Shown: positions 1 through 7,947 of the stretch, one piece after another | Numbering within the stretch: the first letter of the stretch is position 1 | Layout: each line of letters starts with the position of its first letter | DNA from: Paracoccus rhizosphaerae | Lineage (GTDB): Bacteria; Pseudomonadota; Alphaproteobacteria; Rhodobacterales; Rhodobacteraceae | NCBI RefSeq assembly: GCF_026162645.1 | Contig: NZ_JAOTBE010000016.1 | Span: forward strand, 1 to 62,750 | Reading direction: 5' to 3' | Length of the DNA stretch: 62,750 bases | The notes under the pieces: generated by a model | The model's database searches: none | Told to the model about the DNA's origin: nothing | Seen by the model: the letters and a program-made list of their open reading frames with translations, nothing else | Position numbers and translations under genes: made by a program

Positions 1-90
1 GCCAATGCGCCATGGCACGCGCCAGCTCTATGGTAAGCGCGCGCGCCATGGCGCCGGCCATCGTCACCTGGCCTGATTTTACGCCGCCGC

Positions 91-450
91 GTGGCCGGGT
101 TTTGCACCGCCGTTGACACGTGGCGGCGGGCTAATGCCGGGCATCTCAGCCTCTCCCAGCTCAAGGTGATGTCGGCAATCGAGGCCTGCCGGACCGAGGC
201 GCTCGGCGGTCATGTGGTCGTGTGTGGCAAGTGCAGCCACCATCACGTCGCCTACAACTCCTGCAAGAACCGGCACTGCCCGAAGTGCCAGGGACCGGCG
301 GCGCGCGACTGGATGGCGGCGCGCGCCGAGGACCTGCTGCCCGTGGAATACTTCCACGTCGTCTTCACCCTTCCGGAGGAAATCGCGCGGATTGCCTACT
401 GGAACAAGCGGGCGGTGTATGGGCTGTTGTTCAAGGCATCCGCTGAAACG
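91..450 (+). pseudogene. IS91-family transposase, N-terminal fragment
   Basis: The translation has the IS91-type zinc-binding N-terminus: a Cys-x2-Cys pair, then CKNRHCPKCQ, then the YFHVVFTLP segment. This part normally precedes the Y2/HUH-type catalytic domain. Similarity stops abruptly after FKASAETV at about base 450; the rest of the open frame is unrelated and runs into the antisense of the next gene. Only about 120 residues of a protein of roughly 380-400 remain and the catalytic tyrosines are gone, so it cannot transpose. The 5' end is also degraded. Confidence 0.8.
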
Positions 451-515
451 GTGAGGCTCAGCAGGACCTGCCCGCCGTGGTTCGATGTCCCCTCTTTGCC
501 GGCGTGGCAATATTC

Positions 516-980
516 CTACCTGGGCGGCTGCGGTATCACCGCGTTGACCAGCGTCCGCTGGACAATCCATTCCCCATCCACCCTCTCCAGGATGGCGAGA
601 TGGTAGCCCGCCAGCGGCTTGCCCGACGGGTCAAGGATCGTGTACCGAGCGATGTCCCAGGCCGTGTCGCCAAGCACCTCGATCTCGAGCGTCTCGACCT
701 CCATGTCGCTGAAACCGGCCTCAAAGCTGTTCCGGTAGCGCTGTTCGACGGCGTCGCGGCCCTCGAACACCTGACCGAGCGGGCCGTAATAAACCACCTC
801 TTCGCTGAACAGCCGTGAAACCGCCTCGGCGTCTTGCCGGTTGAAGCGTGCCTCATATTGGCCGAGTCTTTTCTCAATCGCCCTGACCGCTTCGGACTCC
901 GCTCCGGCCGTGCCGGGGAGCATGGCCGACAGCGCAAGTGCGGCGACGGCCATGATTTGAGGTCGCATGTTGAAGAGCAT
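516..980 (-). CDS. Secreted SnoaL/DUF4440-like (NTF2-fold) protein
   Basis: A protein of about 154 residues with an N-terminal signal peptide (hydrophobic stretch ending near PGTAGA at residue 27). An NTF2-fold domain follows, recognisable by the pattern IEKRLGQYEARFNRQDAEAVSRLFSEEVVYYGP and a C-terminal GEWIVQRTLVN strand. The start at 980 is preceded by a clear GGAGGA Shine-Dalgarno. Longer in-frame extensions run through the divergent gene and are unlikely. Family members range from steroid isomerase-like enzymes to binding proteins, so no substrate can be assigned. It is divergent from the GlxA-type regulator and may be its target (inference). Confidence 0.7.
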   Translation of the reverse strand: MLFNMRPQIMAVAALALSAMLPGTAGAESEAVRAIEKRLGQYEARFNRQDAEAVSRLFSEEVVYYGPLGQVFEGRDAVEQRYRNSFEAGFSDMEVETLEIEVLGDTAWDIARYTILDPSGKPLAGYHLAILERVDGEWIVQRTLVNAVIPQPPR

Positions 981-1003
981 CTTCGATTCCTCCTTTTCCC
1001 GAG

Positions 1004-2098
1004 TTGCGAAGAGTCTGTCGGTTGAGAACCGACCCTGTAAGTGCGAGAGTCGACGGCATCGGTCCATTTCCGTCGCGGAGGACGAGAACGACCTCTGCGC
1101 CGCCAATACATGTGAGCCTCGTCGCCGTTCCGGGAAGCTTGGCGATGCCCGTTGCCGGGCTTTACGAAGTGCTGACGGCCTTTCCAGTCGTGGCGAGTTT
1201 CCACGAGGGCGTGCCCGCGTCGCCGCCTTTCGAGGTCGAGATTGTCGGAACGGCACCGGGGACGGTGATCGCCGGCAGCGGACTGCCGATCACCATCGAG
1301 CGCGCCGTGGCGGAGGTGGAGGATACCGATATCGTCATCGTGTCGACCATGGCGGTAGAAGAGAGCTGGGTGGTGGACCGGCATCCGGAACTTGTGGCTT
1401 GGATGCAGCGCATGCACACCAGAGGAGCAGTCCTCTGCTCCGCCTGCACCGGCCTCGGCCTGCTGGCGGAGACTGGTTTGCTCGACGGTCTCCCGGCGAC
1501 AACCCATTGGGCCTTTGAGCAAACCGTCCGGGCGTCTTTCCCGAAGATTGATCTGCGTCTGGATGAGGTGCTTGTTACGGCAGGCGAGCGAGAGGAGTTC
1601 GTCATGTCGGGCGGGGCCGCCTCGTGGCAGGATCTCGTGCTCTACCTTATTGGCCGCTTCGTCAGTCCGATCGCCGCGCAGGCCATCGCAAAGTTTGAGT
1701 TGCTGGAACGCCACGCAGAGGGTCAGGCGCCCTACTTACCGTTTCTTCCGGACACTCAGCACGGCGATCGTCTGGTGTCCCAACAACAGGAGTGGTTGAA
1801 GGAGAATTTCGCGGTCGCGAGTCCGGTGGCCGAGATGATCCGCAGATCCGGCCTGTCGGACCGCGCATTGGAACGACGGTTCAAGCAAGCCACCGGGCTG
1901 ACCCCGATCGCCTATGTTCAACAGGTCCGCGTCGACCAGGCGAAGCGAAAGCTCGAACAGAGCGACCTGACGATTGACCAGATTAGTTGGGACGTTGGAT
2001 ACGAAGACTCGGCGGCCTTTCGGCGGCTTTTCAAGCGGATCGCCCGTGTAACGCCCAGCATCTACCGCCGCAAATTCGCACCAACCACGAAACGCTGA
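1004..2098 (+). CDS. GlxA-family transcriptional regulator (DJ-1/PfpI-like domain plus AraC-type HTH)
   Basis: Two domains are visible. Residues ~37-210 form a DJ-1/PfpI-like class I glutamine amidotransferase fold, with VSLVAVPGSLAMPVAGLYEVL at the start and a CSACTGLGLLAETGLLDG nucleophile-elbow region. Residues ~260-355 form an AraC-type double helix-turn-helix with RRFKQATGLTPIAYVQQVRVDQAKRKLE and DVGYEDSAAFRRLFKRI. The start is uncertain: TTG at 1004 is the longest option, and GTG at 1112 or ATG at 1145 fit the domain start better. Such proteins regulate neighbouring genes in response to small molecules; the divergent SnoaL-like gene is the obvious candidate target. Confidence 0.85.
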   Translation: MRRVCRLRTDPVSARVDGIGPFPSRRTRTTSAPPIHVSLVAVPGSLAMPVAGLYEVLTAFPVVASFHEGVPASPPFEVEIVGTAPGTVIAGSGLPITIERAVAEVEDTDIVIVSTMAVEESWVVDRHPELVAWMQRMHTRGAVLCSACTGLGLLAETGLLDGLPATTHWAFEQTVRASFPKIDLRLDEVLVTAGEREEFVMSGGAASWQDLVLYLIGRFVSPIAAQAIAKFELLERHAEGQAPYLPFLPDTQHGDRLVSQQQEWLKENFAVASPVAEMIRRSGLSDRALERRFKQATGLTPIAYVQQVRVDQAKRKLEQSDLTIDQISWDVGYEDSAAFRRLFKRIARVTPSIYRRKFAPTTKR

Positions 2099-2137
2099 CA
2101 GCCGTAGTGATCAAGTTGGTGTGCGCGCACCACGGTG

Positions 2138-2214
2138 ATCCGACCACACATTCCATGAACATCCGACCGGCCATTCCACGACCATCCGACCACCCGTTCC
2201 AGCCGCATCCGACC
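2138..2214 (+). repeat. Left terminal array of the IS21 element
   Basis: Four copies of ATCCGACC start at 2138, 2161, 2184 and 2207, exactly 23 bp apart. Most are preceded by an RTTCCA motif, so the longer unit is RTTCCA-N4-CATCCGACC. Repeated internal sites at both ends are typical of IS21-type transposase binding. They occur again, inverted, near 7.4 kb. Confidence 0.8.
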
Positions 2215-2308
2215 AGGCTGATCTGAGCGGGTTCCGTCACGCGGGGCGGGTCTGAGGCAGACGCCTGCGCTACCCAGAAGCTGTTTTGACAGCGGAAGAA
2301 GGGGTGCG

Positions 2309-3841
2309 ATGAGGAGACTGCCGATGAGGAAGATCGAGGACGTGCTGCGCCTTCATGCGCAGGGAATGTCGACCCGGCGGATCGCACTCGCGACCCGCGT
2401 CGGTAAGACAACGGTGATCGAGTATCTGCGCCGCGCCGCGGTGGCTGGCCTGTCCTGGCCGCTGCCCGAGGGCTTAGACGAGGAGGCACTGGAGCGGCGA
2501 GTGTTTCCGCCTCCGCCGCCCTCGCAGGACCGGCAATTCGCCGCTGCAGACTGGGCGATGGTTCATCGCGAACTGAAGCGGCCGGGCGTCACGCTGGCGC
2601 TGCTTTGGGACGAGTATCGGGGCCAGCACCCCGACGGCTATGGCTACTCGGCCTTTTGCGAGCATTATCGCCGTTGGGCTGGGCGGCTTTCGCCCGTCAT
2701 GCGCCAACGCCATGTCGCAGGCGAGCGGATGTTCGTCGACTACTCGGGCACCCGGATGACAGTGACCGACCCGGTAACCGGCACGGCCCGTCCGGCGGAG
2801 ATCTTCATCGCCGTCATGGGCGCCTCGAACATGACCTACGCGGAAGCTACCTGGAGCCAGGCGCTGCCGGATTGGATCGGTGCGCATACCCGTGCCTTCG
2901 CCGCGTTTGGTGCGGTGCCGGCGCTGGTGGTCTCCGACAACCTGAAGTCCGGCGTGATCCGGGCCTGCTTCTACGAGCCAGAGATCAACCGCAGCTACGC
3001 CGAGATGGCGGCGCATTACGGCACCGCCATCCTTCCGGCACGTCCTTACAAACCGCGCGACAAGGCCAAGGTCGAAGGGGCGGTTCTTCTTGCTCAGCGT
3101 TGGATCATCGCGCGACTGCGCAACCGGCAGTTCTTCACCCTCGACGAACTCAACGCTGCCATCCGCGAAGAGCTTGCCCGCCTGAATGCCCGCGTCAGCC
3201 GTCACCTTGGCGCCGCACGTCAGGAGCTCTTCGAGACGCTCGACCGCCCCGCGATGCAGCCGCTGCCCCCGGAGCCTTTCGTCCACGCCGACTGGCGCCG
3301 CGCCACGGTCGGCGCCGACTATCATGTCCGGTTGGAGGGCCACCATTACTCGGTGCCCCACGACCTGATCCGCCAGCAGCTCTGGGCGCGGCTGACCGCA
3401 GGCACAGTCGAGATCTTCCGCGCCGGCAAACGCGTGGCCTGCCACAGGCGCGCCGCCCCGGGCGACACCGGTGCGACGACGCTGAACGACCATCGTCCCG
3501 CCAGCCATCGCCGTTATGCCGAGACCACGCCCGAGCAGCTGCGCGACCGGGCCGCCCGCATCGGTCCTGCCACCGGGATCCTGATCGACGTCATCCTCCG
3601 CGACAGGCCGCACCCCGAACAGGGCTTTCGCTCCTGCCTCGGCATCCTGCGTCTGGCCCGCAGCTATGGGCCCGAGCGGGTCGAGGCCGCCTGTGACCGT
3701 GCGCTCGCCATCAACACCCGCACCATGACCTCGGTGAAGTCGATCCTGCTGAACCGCCTCGACGGCCGTCCCCCGGACCGGCGACCCGAAGCCCCGCCCA
3801 TCACACACGCCAATATCCGCGGCGCCAAGTTCTTCCACTGA
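2309..3841 (+). CDS. istA: IS21-family transposase IstA
   Basis: 510 residues, normal for IstA. The N-terminus carries a helix-turn-helix (MRKIEDVLRLHAQGMSTRRIALATRVGKTTVIEYL). The rve-type DDE integrase core follows, with MFVDYSGTRM (first Asp), LVVSDNLKSGV (second Asp) and PRDKAKVEG (Glu). The C-terminal domain includes the usual HHYSVPHDLI segment. No frameshift or premature stop is seen. The product cuts and joins the element ends, but needs the IstB ATPase, which is disrupted just downstream. A GAAGGAG motif leads into istB 17 bases after its stop, consistent with a two-gene operon. Confidence 0.92.
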   Translation: MRRLPMRKIEDVLRLHAQGMSTRRIALATRVGKTTVIEYLRRAAVAGLSWPLPEGLDEEALERRVFPPPPPSQDRQFAAADWAMVHRELKRPGVTLALLWDEYRGQHPDGYGYSAFCEHYRRWAGRLSPVMRQRHVAGERMFVDYSGTRMTVTDPVTGTARPAEIFIAVMGASNMTYAEATWSQALPDWIGAHTRAFAAFGAVPALVVSDNLKSGVIRACFYEPEINRSYAEMAAHYGTAILPARPYKPRDKAKVEGAVLLAQRWIIARLRNRQFFTLDELNAAIREELARLNARVSRHLGAARQELFETLDRPAMQPLPPEPFVHADWRRATVGADYHVRLEGHHYSVPHDLIRQQLWARLTAGTVEIFRAGKRVACHRRAAPGDTGATTLNDHRPASHRRYAETTPEQLRDRAARIGPATGILIDVILRDRPHPEQGFRSCLGILRLARSYGPERVEAACDRALAINTRTMTSVKSILLNRLDGRPPDRRPEAPPITHANIRGAKFFH

Positions 3842-3858
3842 CCGAAGGAGACAAACCC

Positions 3859-4185
3859 TTGCTGACTCACCCCACCCTTGAGGCGCTGAACGCGTTGAAG
3901 CTCGACGGCATGGCCGAAGCTTTTGCCGAGCTGATCAGCGAAGATCGCGGTCGCAGCCTCGACCCCGTCGCCTGGATCGGGCTGATGCTGGACCGCGAAG
4001 AGGCCCGGCGCGGCACCCGCCGGTTCCAGTCGCGCCTGCGGGCCGCCAACCTGCGCCATGGCGGCGCCTGCATGGAGGATGTGGACTACCGGACCTCCCG
4101 CGGCCTCGACCGCGCCTTGTTCCAGAGCCTCGCCAGCCCTGACTGGATCGACCGGCACCGCTCGGTCCTGATCACCGGGCCCTGC
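3859..4185 (+). pseudogene. istB: IstB helper ATPase, 5' part (interrupted)
   Basis: TTG start behind a GAAGGAG ribosome site. The first ~109 residues match the IstB N-terminal region (LEALNALKLDGMAEAFAEL and a basic RRFQSRLRAANLR segment) and reach HRSVLITGPC, the start of the Walker A loop. The reading frame then enters foreign DNA and stops within five residues. The missing rest, starting GVGKSWLACAL, resumes at 6779. The two parts would join in frame as GPC-GVGKS. Confidence 0.9.
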
Positions 4186-6292
4186 AATCCTGCTTCATAA
4201 TGCCCACCTCACTATGTCCATATAAGAAAAGTGTTTTTTGATACGGATTCTCAGACGGCGGGCGGCCGCCGCGCCTTTTATTCGCTGCTTCAAGCACATC
4301 ATCCCTGCCAATATCGTCCATGTTGATGATCCAGGGTGCGCCTTTGCAGAATTGTTGCGCCGGCAGTCGTCCTTCCTGGATCAGGCGGCGCACGCTTGAT
4401 GGACTGATTGCCAAGGCCTTGGCTGCCTCCTCAAGCGTCAGCTCACCGCGCTCCTGGCGTTCGCCCTCACGATAAACATCGATCTGATGGTGATTGCGAA
4501 GACTGCACACGCGCGATTGCGTCCATCCGTTGCTCCGTCCGGTCACCTTTCCTGCCCGGTTGAGTGTTGAGGCAATCAGCTTGTCAGGCATGAGACGGGC
4601 CAGCGCACGCGCGAGATCGACGATATCCCGCTCGGTACTCCAGCGGTGCTGACCGCTGCGGTTCTTGCGGACAGACAGTGCGGAATGCGCGCCACCTTGC
4701 CAGCGGATAACAAGCTCAATGGTCTCTCCGTCCACGCGCGCGATGATCTCCTCGACCAGAGTGCGAATGATCTGTTTCTTGGTGGCAGGTGCTGCACCTG
4801 GGCTTGTCCATGCACGCTCAAGATCGGCCCCCAGGCTCAACAGCCTGGCGCGATCGGCGGTGCCCGCCTTTTGCGACAGGGCCGCCGCATCATGCGCCTT
4901 GATCTGATCCTCGAGCGCGACCACTGCACCAAGCCGCGCATTCCAGCGCGCTTCCAGTTCTCCTGCCACCAGACGATTATCGGGATCGACCGCATCGTAC
5001 TGGCGCCGGGCGCGAGAGGCTTCGTAGCGCGCCTGCTCCAGGCTCAGCTCAAGCTGATGGCGTTTTTCCTCATGTGCCTGACCTTGGGCCACCTCTGCCT
5101 CGAGTGCCGCCTCTATGCCGAGTGGTTGCAGCCGCGCGATGATCTCGGCGCTGATCGCCCGATCGACCCGCATGCCCCCGAACGAGATGCAGCGCGCACC
5201 ACCGTGATTGAGCTGACTGCCGCGGCAATGATAGCGGCCGGTGTTGCCGCCCTTGCCCGAATAGGCGACGTGAAGGTTGCGCCCGCAATGGCCGCATCTC
5301 AGAAGCCCGGCCAGAAGAGCCTCGCCCCGCCGTATTGCACCGCGCCCCGGACCGAACTTTCCTGTGGCGTTGTCCGCAATCAAGCGCTGGTTCCTCTCGT
5401 AGATATCCCAGCTGATATAACCATCATGATGATCGGGGATCAAAACATCCCAGTCGTCCTGTGGCTTGCGCAACCCCTGGATCACACGCTTGCGCCCGTC
5501 CTCGATCACCGTGCGCGAGCCGGTGCGGCCAAACACATAGGCTCCGGCATAGATCGGGTTGCTGAGGATGTGCAGAACCGTGTTGTAGACGGGCAGTTTC
5601 CACCGGATTTCGCGCCCCGCTGGTCCGTGGACAACCGCCGGGAGCGAGATCTGTTCTTGCCGGAGCCACACATGCACCTGCCGGACGGAGCGCATCTCAT
5701 CGAATTTGGAAAACACCAATCCGATGGCGTCCTGGACCCGCCGGTCAGGATCCTTGTCAATCCGATCACGGCCGATGCGCACATAGCCGATAGCAACCGT
5801 CATGAACAGTTCGCCGCGGCGTGCCTTCTGACGCAGGGCCTCATGGGACCGCTGTCGAAGGACCGACAGCTCCATCTCGCTCATGGTTCCTTTCATCCCG
5901 AGCAGCAGGCGGTCATTGGGATGGCGTGGGTCGTAAATCCCATCTTCATCGACAATAAGCGTGGAAACCAAGCCGCAAAACTCCAGCAGCGTGTGCCAAT
6001 CGCGGCCATTGCGCGCCAGCCGCGAGGCTTCGATCGACATCACCGCACCAACACGACCTTCACAGATCCCGGCGAGAAGCTTCTCGAAACCGGGCCGTGC
6101 GACGCCGGAGCCCGAGCGGCCAAGATCATCGTCGATGACCGCTACATCGGCCCAACCAAGCTGGCGCGCGCGCTCCACAAGAGCGTACTGGCGCCGTTTG
6201 CTTTCGAGGTTATGCGCGACCTGGTCTGCGGTCGATTGCCGGATATACACGACGGCTTGGCGCGCCAGATGATCAGAGCCCACCTTACTCAT
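4172..6292 (-). CDS. Large serine recombinase (resolvase/integrase family) with zinc ribbon
   Basis: 706 residues. The N-terminal resolvase domain (~1-150) has YIRQSTADQ containing the catalytic serine, and SIEASRLARNGRDW with the conserved arginines. The recombinase domain follows (~155-290), then a zinc beta ribbon (LRCGHCGRNL...YHCRGSQ...GGARCISFGG) and a coiled-coil region (~390-470). Near the C-terminus an excisionase-like HTH is visible (TLEEAAKALAISPSSVRRLIQEGRLP). Such enzymes integrate their element by recombination between short att sites. The stop codon and last three to four residues lie in istB sequence outside the element, so the C-terminus was completed by the insertion site. 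The ATG overlaps the end of the upstream 59-codon frame. Confidence 0.9.
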   Translation of the reverse strand: MSKVGSDHLARQAVVYIRQSTADQVAHNLESKRRQYALVERARQLGWADVAVIDDDLGRSGSGVARPGFEKLLAGICEGRVGAVMSIEASRLARNGRDWHTLLEFCGLVSTLIVDEDGIYDPRHPNDRLLLGMKGTMSEMELSVLRQRSHEALRQKARRGELFMTVAIGYVRIGRDRIDKDPDRRVQDAIGLVFSKFDEMRSVRQVHVWLRQEQISLPAVVHGPAGREIRWKLPVYNTVLHILSNPIYAGAYVFGRTGSRTVIEDGRKRVIQGLRKPQDDWDVLIPDHHDGYISWDIYERNQRLIADNATGKFGPGRGAIRRGEALLAGLLRCGHCGRNLHVAYSGKGGNTGRYHCRGSQLNHGGARCISFGGMRVDRAISAEIIARLQPLGIEAALEAEVAQGQAHEEKRHQLELSLEQARYEASRARRQYDAVDPDNRLVAGELEARWNARLGAVVALEDQIKAHDAAALSQKAGTADRARLLSLGADLERAWTSPGAAPATKKQIIRTLVEEIIARVDGETIELVIRWQGGAHSALSVRKNRSGQHRWSTERDIVDLARALARLMPDKLIASTLNRAGKVTGRSNGWTQSRVCSLRNHHQIDVYREGERQERGELTLEEAAKALAISPSSVRRLIQEGRLPAQQFCKGAPWIINMDDIGRDDVLEAANKRRGGRPPSENPYQKTLFLYGHSEVGIMKQDCRAR

Positions 6293-6778
6293 CGTGTGTC
6301 TCCCGCGCCGCCGACGGGTCCTCCAGGTCCGCCACGTCGCGCGCGGCTTCGCTCAGGAGCGCTCCCGTGAGCCTCAGAAGACGCCGTCGGCGGTCCGGCG
6401 GGATCGTTGCGGGATCGGGGGTGGCATCGAACAGATGCAGTTGAAGAGGATGGGTCTCTGTCATTCTCGCCTCCGCTGTCCGGGGATGATTCCCCGCCAG
6501 GCAAGCGTAAGGACCGATCCAGGATTGCGCGGGCCTCGAGGAGCGCCGCAACCGAAAGTGCTGGATCGCGAACGACAACCGCATCCCCCGATCTCTCCTC
6601 GGTCATCCAGGCCGGGATCTTTGCCAGCGTTCCGTCATGCTGAACAATCGTCAGATGCGCGGCCCCACCACGACACGAGCGCGCGACCACCTGCACCACC
6701 TGTCCCGCCTGAGGATGAAACAGATAACAAATCCGAACCTCAGATCCCGGAAAGCGGGCAGTCTCTCGTTGGCTTGCC
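4186..6778 (-). mobile_element. Serine-recombinase element inserted in the istB Walker A codons
   Basis: A 2.6-kb insert between GGGCCCTGC (ending 4185) and GGGGTCGGC (starting 6779); deleting it restores an intact istB P-loop. It carries, leftward, a DUF5372-like reading frame, a 59-codon open frame and a large serine recombinase. No inverted ends were seen, as expected for serine-recombinase-mediated insertion with a short core. The core cannot be fixed from one copy; both junctions show GC (CTGC|A and TTGC|C). Confidence 0.75.
6285..6464 (-). CDS. Small protein of unknown function next to the recombinase
   Basis: A 59-residue frame starting MTETHPLQLHLFDATPDPATIPPDRRRRLLRLTGALLSEAA and ending eight bases inside the recombinase gene. 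The overlap and orientation suggest translational coupling. The LHLFDA-type N-terminus and short arginine-rich helix give no clear family. It overlaps a second open frame on the same strand (6289-6840), so only one may be expressed over this stretch. Longer in-frame starts upstream exist but lack support. Confidence 0.5.
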   Translation of the reverse strand: MTETHPLQLHLFDATPDPATIPPDRRRRLLRLTGALLSEAARDVADLEDPSAARETHDE

Positions 6779-6840
6779 GGGGTCGGCAAGTCGTGGCTGG
6801 CCTGCGCACTCGGCCACGGGGCCAGCCGCGCCGACCGCAC
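6289..6840 (-). CDS. DUF5372-like protein of the recombinase element (start and end uncertain)
   Basis: The middle of this 183-codon frame (roughly 6540-6765) reads EVRICYLFHPQAGQVVQVVARSCRGG, then LAKIPAWMTEE. This is the pattern of small DUF5372 proteins commonly encoded beside such recombinases. Codons beyond 6778 belong to istB, and no ATG/GTG/TTG lies in frame inside the element before the domain, so the true start is unclear; it may use host sequence or an unusual start. The C-terminal ~60 residues overlap the 59-codon frame out of phase and look non-coding. Only the domain core is well supported. Confidence 0.45.
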   Translation of the reverse strand: MRSARLAPWPSAQASHDLPTPASQRETARFPGSEVRICYLFHPQAGQVVQVVARSCRGGAAHLTIVQHDGTLAKIPAWMTEERSGDAVVVRDPALSVAALLEARAILDRSLRLPGGESSPDSGGENDRDPSSSTASVRCHPRSRNDPAGPPTASSEAHGSAPERSRARRGGPGGPVGGAGDTR

Positions 6841-7207
6841 CGTTCTTTACCACCGGCTGCCGCGGCTCTTCGCCGACCTTGAGCTGGCGCGCGGCGACGG
6901 GCGCTTCGACCGGCTGTTCCGCAAGATCGCCCGCGTGGACCTTCTGATCCTCGACGACTGGGGTCCCGACCGCCTGACCGCCACGCAGCGCCGCGACCTG
7001 ATGGAGATCGTGGAGGAGCGCTACGGCCGCCGCTCAACCATCGTCACCAGTCAGCTCCCCGTGGAGACCTGGCACGATGTCATCGGTGAGCCCACCTTCG
7101 CCGACGCCATCCTCGACAGGCTGGTTCACAATGCCTATCGCATTCCCCTGGATGGTCCGTCACTGCGCAAGACCGGCATCGACAACCGCGCAGGGGCCAG
7201 CCAATGA
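6779..7207 (+). pseudogene. istB: IstB helper ATPase, 3' part (interrupted)
   Basis: Resumes the IstB frame at GVGKSWLACALGHGASRADRTVLYH, the second half of Walker A. It continues through Walker B (VDLLILDDWG) and the TSQLPVETWHDVIG region to a normal C-terminus at 7207. No start codon of its own is evident, so it is probably not translated. Together with 3859-4185 it gives a full-length IstB of about 250 residues. Confidence 0.9.
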
Positions 7208-7392
7208 GCATAACGCCGATCCCGGCTTGCCCACCGGTCCCTCCCACGCGCCCGGCGCCGCCAGCCTCTTGGCGGGCGCGGCGCCGGGCGCGTGGGGCCC
7301 TCCCGTGGACAACCCTCCGCACCACCGTCACCCTTGACCGGATGCACCCGGATCAACCATGAAGAACTTGCCTCAGACCGCTACCGCCGACC

Positions 7393-7446
7393 GGTCGGAT
7401 GCCCATGGAACGGCTGGTCGGATGTTGCTGGAATAAGCGGTCGGAT
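7393..7446 (-). repeat. Right terminal array of the IS21 element
   Basis: GGTCGGAT, the inverse of the left-end motif, starts at 7393, 7416 and 7439, again 23 bp apart. Each is associated with TGGAAY, the inverse of the left-end RTTCCA. This defines the right end of the element in inverted orientation to 2138-2214. Confidence 0.8.
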
Positions 7447-7468
7447 GCCGTGGAATACGCATGGTGCA

Positions 7469-7947
7469 AGGCCGCTGGCAGAATGAACCTGTCAAAGCCA
7501 GTTTCAGATGTCGCATCCTGAAGGGCAGTCAAACTCAGGTCGGGCCAAGCTGCACCCGCAGCGAACGGCAGGAGGATCCGCAAAGCTGACGCTTGGCGGT
7601 GCCGTGACGGTTATTGATGAGCGACAAGCACCCTGTCCGCCGTATTGCCTCACTAAGGGAATGTTCCCGAAGGCGGATGCTGTCGCCTCACCTGAAGTGT
7701 TGCCGGGGCTCCGCCTGGTTCGGAGCTGCTACCCGGACAACTCGGGGGGTGCGCTTTCGGGCGCGGGGGGCTTCCGGCGGGGTGCGGAGCCCTAGCCAGT
7801 GCAGCGCCTCGCCGGAAAGCCCCCTGCTCGCGCTGACGGTATTCATGTCCCCCATGACCAGCGTCCGGGCGCTTTCAGATCAAGGCAGTGCTGACGCAAG
7901 GCGAACTGCGGCAGGCGATCCGACAGCATTTCAGGACCCCGATGTCG
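7469..7947. other. Intergenic stretch between the IS21 end and the antiporter gene
   Basis: About 480 bases with several short open frames on the plus strand (for example 7508-7795) that resemble no family I know and lack convincing ribosome sites. It is probably the remains of whatever IS21 landed in. I see no terminator with a T tract for the antiporter gene that ends at 7948. Confidence 0.4.

Larger units (their letters stand above)
2119..7468. mobile_element. IS21-family insertion sequence, split by a second element
   Basis: Contains istA and istB in the normal order, bounded by related inverted ends built from repeated CATCCGACC-type sites at 23-bp spacing. The left end has four sites (2138-2214); the right end has three in opposite orientation (7393-7446). 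The outer limits (TGTGCGCGCA on the left, TGCA on the right) are estimates, since no target duplication could be confirmed. istB is interrupted by the recombinase element at 4186-6778. Without that insert the element is about 2.7 kb, a normal size for the family. As it stands it lacks an intact ATPase and is probably immobile on its own. Confidence 0.8.

Noticed and set aside
2474..3838. 454-codon open frame antisense to istA
   Set aside because: It mirrors the istA coding strand; high-GC codon bias leaves the opposite frame open, and it shows no domain.
4646..6370. 574-codon plus-strand frame opposite the serine recombinase
   Set aside because: The recombinase on the other strand has clear catalytic and zinc motifs; this is its shadow.
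7508..7795. 95-codon plus-strand frame after the IS21 element
   Set aside because: No family, no ribosome site, and it overlaps another equally open frame; treated as non-coding remnant.
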